Shown: positions 17,764-22,517 of the stretch, piece after piece | Numbering within the stretch: the stretch's first letter is position 1 | Layout of the letters: every line of letters begins with the position of its first letter | NCBI GenBank assembly: GCA_900169235.1 | Contig: FWCC01000536.1 | Location: 1 to 22,517, forward strand | From: Zarea fungicola | Taxonomy: Eukaryota > Ascomycota > Sordariomycetes > Hypocreales > Cordycipitaceae | Length of the DNA: 22,517 bases | Reading direction: 5' to 3' | Notes under the pieces: model-generated | What the model saw: the letters and a program-made list of their open reading frames with translations, nothing else | Databases searched by the model: none | Told to the model about the DNA's origin: nothing | Made by a program: the position numbers and the translations under genes

Positions 17764-19764
17764 TTAAACGCGACGCCGTTTGGGATTAGGGGCTCCGGTC
17801 TCGTTGGAGCTTCTCGGCACCTGAAGGTCGACCAATGCTGTTGGAGCGCCAGATTTCAGGCGCAGGGCGGTCAGCTTGGGGTCACTGTTGAAATTGCGAA
17901 TTGTCCTGGATAATTTGAAGTTTTTGCCCTGGGCTTCGCGTAACTCGTGTATGCGCTGCCGCAGCCACTCGACTGGCTTAACGTCTAGCTGATATTTAGC
18001 TAGCTTCGTGATTGTATCACGAAGACGAAACAGTACGTCGTAAGACCTGAAAGTTCTACCATCACCGGTGATGTCTTTGCCGAGGAGCTGGTAGGGGCTG
18101 AAGTCGCCACGCTCCAGAAACTCTAAAATGGCTTTTCCTTTCTTGATCTGCTGTTTGCAGCGGTACCTGTCGTTGGCTATATCTTGACCCTGCTTCTGTA
18201 GCTCAATTCTGTGGTTATAGTTTTCCTCCCAGGAACGCAAGGTGTTCTCCGTGAAAGATTTGAGATCGGACCACCTAGGATCCCAGTAGGAATGGCCAGG
18301 CTGAATCTTTTTCAGCGGGACTCCTTCGATGCACTTGGGATACGTGTACTGGGAATCATTGTGCTTCAAGACGAGATTGTCGCTTGTAATATCGCCATTG
18401 TGGTTCGGCGGCGAGTCGGTAGACTGGACTGTGCAGGGTGAAGCATGGCGCGAGCGGCGCACGCTGGAGGCCTTGGAGCCCTCTCGATATCTAGCGGCGC
18501 TGGACGGGGAGGCTGAGGCAAGCCTTTCAACGACTGGGGATCTTGGCCTAACCCCGGGCAGTTTGTTGATGGCGGTGAAGCCCCCCGACATGGACGATGT
18601 ATGCAGAGGAGTAGTAGCAGCTGCAGCAGTGACCGCCGCGCTGGCCTCAATGGAAGTTTCCATTGCCGCGGCGGCAATAGCGTTCAGGTCAAGACTGGCT
18701 CTGCTGACAGGACTGTCGGGGCTGGGGCTGCGAAGAAAGAATGAAGACGGATAGGCATTTAATGCTGCCAGGGCGGGGGACGGCAAAGAGTCTCGTCCGA
18801 GGCAAGCCTTGCTATTCCATTCACAGTTGCCGCACCTGGGAAAGCTGTCAGAGCCAACGGCAATGCAGCCCTCGAATGGGCCAGCGTTGGTGGCGCAAGC
18901 GTCGCACTTGGGCTTCTGCTCGGTGCCGGTGGCTTGAATGCAACAGGCCAGCCAGGAGGAGATTTTGCCATCGGTAATGTCGTATACCGTGCCACGAGCC
19001 TCGTTCCAGATGGGTCGACCGTGGAGGAACTTGACGGGAGCGAGGACGGGGAGGGCGGCTATCTCGATGACCCTGGGATGGGAGGAGGCAATGTAGTCGA
19101 GCCTGTCGAGCCTGTAGCCAGTCGTGGCATCAATAATAACGATTCTATCGTCGGCGGGTATTCTGTGATGTGGCAGGTCCCTGTTGGCCAGCGGAGTCAG
19201 GGTTAGCGGCTCTCTTTCGTGTTGAGGTTGCTGTTGTTGCTGTTGTTGCTGTTGTTGCTGTTGTTGCTGTTGTTGCTGTTGTTGCTGTTGTTGCTGTTGT
19301 TGTCGCTGCTTTTGTTGTTGGGCGGTGGGAGGAGGAGTAGTAGTTGTAATGGTTGTAGTGGTGGTGAAAAGCAGCTTTTGCTCCTGGACGCCGTCGCTGT
19401 TTCCGTAGCACCTGAACCATTCTTGCATGTGTTTCTTGGCTAGAGTTTCGTTTTTCAAGAGCTTCTGTTGCTTACTTCTGTGGTCTTGCTGCATGTCGGC
19501 CAGATTGCGGATTGCCACGTTGAGGGATCCGGCGACCAAGGCATGTTGGGCCTGAGTATCTTTAAGCGCTAGGTTGAGGCGCTCCTCCGTCTTTGTTACG
19601 TCACTGAGGGTCTCTTGCAGCTGGCCAATTTGGGTAATGAGGGCCTGCTCGCGTTCGCGACGCTCGCGCTCCGTTTTACTCCAGACACTTGAGTCCCAAG
19701 CGCCAGTGCGCCGGGATAGAGGCAGAGGGGACATGGAAACATCTTTGGTACGGCTGGTATCCAT
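17764..19764 (-). CDS. Coiled-coil, polyglutamine, DUF3716-type cysteine-domain protein, nuclear
   Basis: Single-exon frame of 666 residues. Order: a charged coiled coil (about 28-115; ERERREREQALITQIGQL and on), a Thr-rich stretch (134-143), a glutamine tract (Gln155-Gln179), then a strand-rich part ending in a cysteine cluster at residues 274, 275, 287, 290, 300, 311, 314 and 321. The spacing CDACATNAGPFEGC...CGNCEW...C matches DUF3716, a fungal family of unknown function that probably binds zinc. An Ala/Ser/Pro-rich linker (330-450) follows, then a helical charged domain (about 465-640). The protein ends in PNPKRRRV, a classic monopartite nuclear localisation signal. So it is probably a nuclear, chromatin- or transcription-linked protein; that is inference. 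It is not a Zn2Cys6 activator, since the CX2CX6C pattern is absent. Confidence 0.85.
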   Translation of the reverse strand: MDTSRTKDVSMSPLPLSRRTGAWDSSVWSKTERERREREQALITQIGQLQETLSDVTKTEERLNLALKDTQAQHALVAGSLNVAIRNLADMQQDHRSKQQKLLKNETLAKKHMQEWFRCYGNSDGVQEQKLLFTTTTTITTTTPPPTAQQQKQRQQQQQQQQQQQQQQQQQQQQQQQQQPQHEREPLTLTPLANRDLPHHRIPADDRIVIIDATTGYRLDRLDYIASSHPRVIEIAALPVLAPVKFLHGRPIWNEARGTVYDITDGKISSWLACCIQATGTEQKPKCDACATNAGPFEGCIAVGSDSFPRCGNCEWNSKACLGRDSLPSPALAALNAYPSSFFLRSPSPDSPVSRASLDLNAIAAAAMETSIEASAAVTAAAATTPLHTSSMSGGFTAINKLPGVRPRSPVVERLASASPSSAARYREGSKASSVRRSRHASPCTVQSTDSPPNHNGDITSDNLVLKHNDSQYTYPKCIEGVPLKKIQPGHSYWDPRWSDLKSFTENTLRSWEENYNHRIELQKQGQDIANDRYRCKQQIKKGKAILEFLERGDFSPYQLLGKDITGDGRTFRSYDVLFRLRDTITKLAKYQLDVKPVEWLRQRIHELREAQGKNFKLSRTIRNFNSDPKLTALRLKSGAPTALVDLQVPRSSNETGAPNPKRRRV
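19228..19302 (-). repeat. Pure 9-bp CAACAACAG repeat encoding 25 Gln
   Basis: Positions 19231-19302 are eight perfect copies of CTGTTGTTG (coding strand CAACAACAG), plus one CAA codon. All codons are Gln (residues 155-179). The perfect 9-bp period, mixing CAA and CAG, implies recent expansion by whole-unit slippage, so the length should vary between strains. Confidence 0.95.
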
Positions 19765-21182
19765 GTTTATCGATTCAAACTGTGGCTGTCAGAGGACGGG
19801 CGCACCGCTTTGGTTCCGAGTGGACTGGACTGCAATCAGGGATCAGGTCGTGCGGTGACGGGCAATCAGTCAATGGGAAGCAGAAACTTACTGAACTGTT
19901 ACCACTGAGCTGAGTAGCCAGATAAATCAGAAGCACCTCAACTGCTAAACACCGAAGACTTGAGAGAAAATGCAGCTCGCAGCAAAGGCCGATCAGTGCT
20001 GGCTAGCTGACGAGCTCCCCATTCTTTAGCAATACTGCAAAACTATGCAGTATCGAGATGCTAGGATGGACACTTATGTAGACGCAGTTGGTGGTGGTAC
20101 TTGGAAATTTTGGAGATGTGCAAGCAAGAGGCAGGAGACCAGCAAAACTTCATTGAACAGCACCGCTCCCACGCTTGCGTCTCCGCGGAATGCAGAGAGA
20201 TTCAGGAAGATGACTGTGCACAAGCCTGTGTAATGAATGGACCAAGTAGTAAGGTACTGCACTCTAAATCAAGGATTATTCTGCCATATACTTCGATGAC
20301 CAGACCAAGTGGCACTGATATTGATTGTAGATCGTGGCCGCCTTGGGAACTAGTGCGCTAAAATGAACTCAGCCGCAGATGAGCCTTGGGGGGTCCCGGC
20401 CGAATCGTTCCTGGTCCAGAACGTTTATGTTACACTTGGGGCGAGGAAATTTTGAGGCTTTGAGGCTTTGAGTGATGGCGCTGGAACCGACGCCCTTGGC
20501 CCTGCAGGGGTGCCTTGTTGATTGAAGCTAGTGTCGGCCATAACGAGCTCTTGTCCAGTGGCTGTGACGATGGGGCGGATCAGCTATGGACGTATCCTGG
20601 GCACAATCTAGGTATGAGCTCCGTTGAGGATGCGAAAAGAGACAAGAATTATGTAGAAATGAGAAAATAAAGTGGTCAAGGTTGCAATCTATCCACCAGG
20701 ACGTGTCTCGGACCGGCAAGCCACAACGGCGCGTTTTGGAGTAAGGTCCACTTCTCCACTGGGATTGTACTGATGCACCCGTGCCTGCAGTCGAGGCAAT
20801 TGACCTGCAGGAGCATAAAATAAAGAGAGAAAGGCTGTGAGAGTGCAGTGGCTCTCAACAGAGACAGACGTGTAAAATGCCCCCTTTAGTGGTGGCGGGC
20901 ACCGTCTCGCAAAACATTCAACCGGGAGGTGTAAGAGGAGCGCGTAGGCTGGCAGAAGTACCTCCCCGGCGCTCGACTCGAGACAGTGAGCACCCCGGCA
21001 GTAGCTGGCTCTCCCGCTGCAATAGCCTAATAACATCCTTGTGCACGAAATCTGAGGCACAGCTTACTCTAGATTTCACGTTCAGTTACCCGTAATATTT
21101 CACCTCCAAGGAAAACCAATTTACGCACTCTCGTAATCGGCTATGGTCCTCTAACTCAATCTATTTAAACGTTCAGTGGGCC
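19765..21182. other. Long intergenic region, no supported gene
   Basis: The first few hundred bases are the 5' flank of the DUF3716-type gene. A 72-codon + frame at 20877-21095 has an ATG about 60 bases after an AT-rich CATAAAATAAA, but its translation shows no protein-like pattern. A short imperfect tandem repeat lies at 20451-20472. Nothing else is recognised. Confidence 0.4.
20451..20472. repeat. Short tandem repeat, 2.75 units of 8 bp
   Basis: TTTGAGGC is repeated twice and followed by TTTGAG, all in register. It lies in intergenic DNA with no evident function. Confidence 0.75.
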
Positions 21183-21476
21183 TCACAATACCCGAAACGT
21201 ACTCAGCTCTTTGCTGAGCCCTTCAACTTGTGTTCCACCAAGGCTCTCCATAGCTTCCTGGACTGCTGAAATACTTCGTTCAACAAATTTATGATCATCA
21301 TAGTTGTCTTTTGAACAGATAAATACGGATGACGTTAACCCCACTATCAGGAACTGAGCACCCTTTTTACACGTTGCGTCGTAATGACAGAGCTTGCCTT
21401 CAGACACAAGGGAGAGAATTTCGGATACTGATGGGACTTTATTCTCAGAAGTAGATAGACTAGGGTAGGTAGACAT
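21183..21476 (-). CDS. Small orphan protein, 97 residues
   Basis: An ATG-initiated frame with good protein character: a Ser-rich N-terminus, a helix (SVSEILSLVSEG), a central strand pair (KKGAQFLIVGLTSSVFICSK) and a C-terminal amphipathic helix (FVERSISAVQEAMESLGG). It has three Cys (30, 36, 54) and no signal peptide or membrane helix. A TATA-like GTTATATAAG lies 75 bp upstream on the same strand, at a normal distance for a short leader. It could be a complete small gene or the last exon of a longer one: a GTAATG donor and a CTAG acceptor lie near the ATG. The family is not recognised. Confidence 0.4.
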   Translation of the reverse strand: MSTYPSLSTSENKVPSVSEILSLVSEGKLCHYDATCKKGAQFLIVGLTSSVFICSKDNYDDHKFVERSISAVQEAMESLGGTQVEGLSKELSTFRVL

Positions 21477-21550
21477 GGCAAAAGAAGGAGTCTAGTACCA
21501 TTACCGTTAGTTGTTGTATTGCTGCTGGGGCACATACGTACTTCTGGAGA

Positions 21551-21560
21551 CTTATATAAC
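21551..21560 (-). promoter_or_regulatory. TATA-like element upstream of the 97-residue ORF
   Basis: GTTATATAAG on the minus strand, 75 bp before the ATG at 21476, matches the TATAWAAG core promoter element. Use is inferred from position only. Confidence 0.35.
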
Positions 21561-22517
21561 AAGAATGCTAGCTATGCCGGAAGACGATATCGAAGCATTC
21601 AAAATGACTAGCGAGAGGTTATGTTAGTTTAATGAGAAGAAGTATGGTAGTTCAAATACGTTGCGCATCGTAATCAGTCAAGCCCGGAAGGGCGCAAAAG
21701 GCCTGGCCACAAGGCAACAGAATTATGGTTCAGCATCTGCTAACTTTTGCCAAACCAGGTGGCTGGAGTACCTTAATCGCTCAGACCGTTGGATAGGAGG
21801 TGTGCCACTAAACCAGCAGTGGTTGTCGTAAACCATGGTGTCAATGCAATTTGCAACCCTGTGGTTGTCCACTTCAAGCACAACCATGTACTTGCAATAG
21901 AACAAAACCAGTGGCTCTGAGAGAACTTTGGTACGACAACTGGCGCACCACATAGTGTGATAACGTCAATGAGTAACGAAGCAGAGTCAAGCTAGTCTAT
22001 TTTTGGACGATATATAATGGGGTAAAAGCCATTTATTTCCGTTTTGGGCGACTGATATCTATATACTACTCCGTAGTGGCGCACCGAAAGGGGTGACTGT
22101 CTTGAAAACTGGAGAAAGCGACCCAGCATTCGCAAGTTGCAGCAAAGGGGCTTTCCGGCGTAGGTGAGAGCCAGAAAAGTTACATAACATGCTGAATATC
22201 TATACCAGGACTCAGCAGCTGTGGGCTCGAGCTACATTCAGACGCCCGCCGTAAGATGCCACCAATATGTTAGATGCTAGCCTCTACCTGTCGAAAAAAA
22301 AAATCATGTACCTAAGTGTGCATACACGTGAAAAGATAAACACACAATCCTACCCGCAGGCACCATAATGTAACGATGGCTTATCGACGTAAGTCACAGT
22401 TGGGGTATGCTCTAAAGCAAGTCAGGTTATATCGAACAGTACACTGGTAAGTATCGTCAAGAGTAGAACTCTCAATAGTAGAACTATTGCTTAGATTGAT
22501 CAATAGAGATCTAAACT
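21561..22517. other. Intergenic region to window end, no supported gene
   Basis: A 76-codon minus frame with an ATG (21723-21953) has five Cys and lies about 60 bp downstream of a TATATA, but it lacks a signal peptide or recognisable pattern, so it is not called. The last few hundred bases contain only short frames and an A10 run at about 22295-22304. Confidence 0.4.

Noticed and set aside
19219..19443. Leucine-run ORF on the + strand
   Set aside because: It is the antisense of the Gln repeat in the DUF3716-type gene (CTG/TTG read as Leu). It has no independent support.
17764..19764. Zn2Cys6 transcription factor
   Set aside because: The cysteine spacing does not fit CX2CX6CX5-12CX2CX6-8C. 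The GPF...C...CGNC pattern fits DUF3716 instead.
22058..22100. Helitron-like 5' terminus (A then TCTATATACTACTCC)
   Set aside because: The word resembles some Helitron starts, but no matching hairpin-CTRR end or Rep/helicase coding sequence was found, and the TACTCCGTA word is common in fungal genomes.
1..22517. tRNA genes
   Set aside because: I looked by eye for GGTTCRA-type B boxes on both strands. The TTCGA matches found (for example near 2043, 10751 and 17540) have no matching A box or acceptor stem.

Overview
The window looks like nuclear DNA of a filamentous ascomycete (Pezizomycotina). The genes are spaced and monocistronic. The one gene with clear introns has short introns with GT...CTAAC...AG signals. 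Several protein families are typical of these fungi: a DUF3716-type cysteine protein, a fungal HerA-like P-loop ATPase, a PAQR (Izh/AdipoR-like) receptor, a BBE-type FAD oxidase and a TPR tail like those of NLR or kinesin-light-chain-like proteins. The species cannot be named from the sequence. No rRNA, tRNA, CRISPR array or intact transposon was seen.

Layout. 1-397: 3' end of a TPR gene (+). 398-4035: sparse; it holds one plausible orphan gene on the minus strand (1951-2670) and weaker ORFs at 1294-1536 (+) and 3373-3870 (-). 4036-5731: three-exon HerA-like ATPase (+). 5732-6852: spacer with a short tandem repeat. 6853-8193: conserved-looking orphan (-), convergent with the ATPase; its true 5' end is probably in an upstream exon. 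8194-10225: long spacer with a roughly 180 bp island of about 17% GC at 8821-9000. 10226-10856: orphan (+) whose frame changes at a run of nine A. 11001-12464: FAD-linked oxidoreductase (-). 13268-14758: 496-residue intronless orphan (-). 16234-17013: PAQR receptor (-), complete in its motifs but interrupted by one in-frame TGA followed by CTA. 17041-17640: broken reading frames on + that may be a membrane-protein remnant. 17764-19764: 666-residue coiled-coil, polyQ, DUF3716-type protein with a C-terminal nuclear localisation signal (-). 19765-22517: mostly spacer with a 97-residue orphan (-).

The genes do not form an obvious pathway or biosynthetic cluster. The strongest leads are the PAQR gene with a stop in a known fungal readthrough context (TGA CTA), the HerA-like ATPase with a neighbouring convergent orphan, the A9 frameshift gene, and several long orphan ORFs. 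No new multi-gene system can be proven from sequence alone; any HerA-plus-orphan module is inference.
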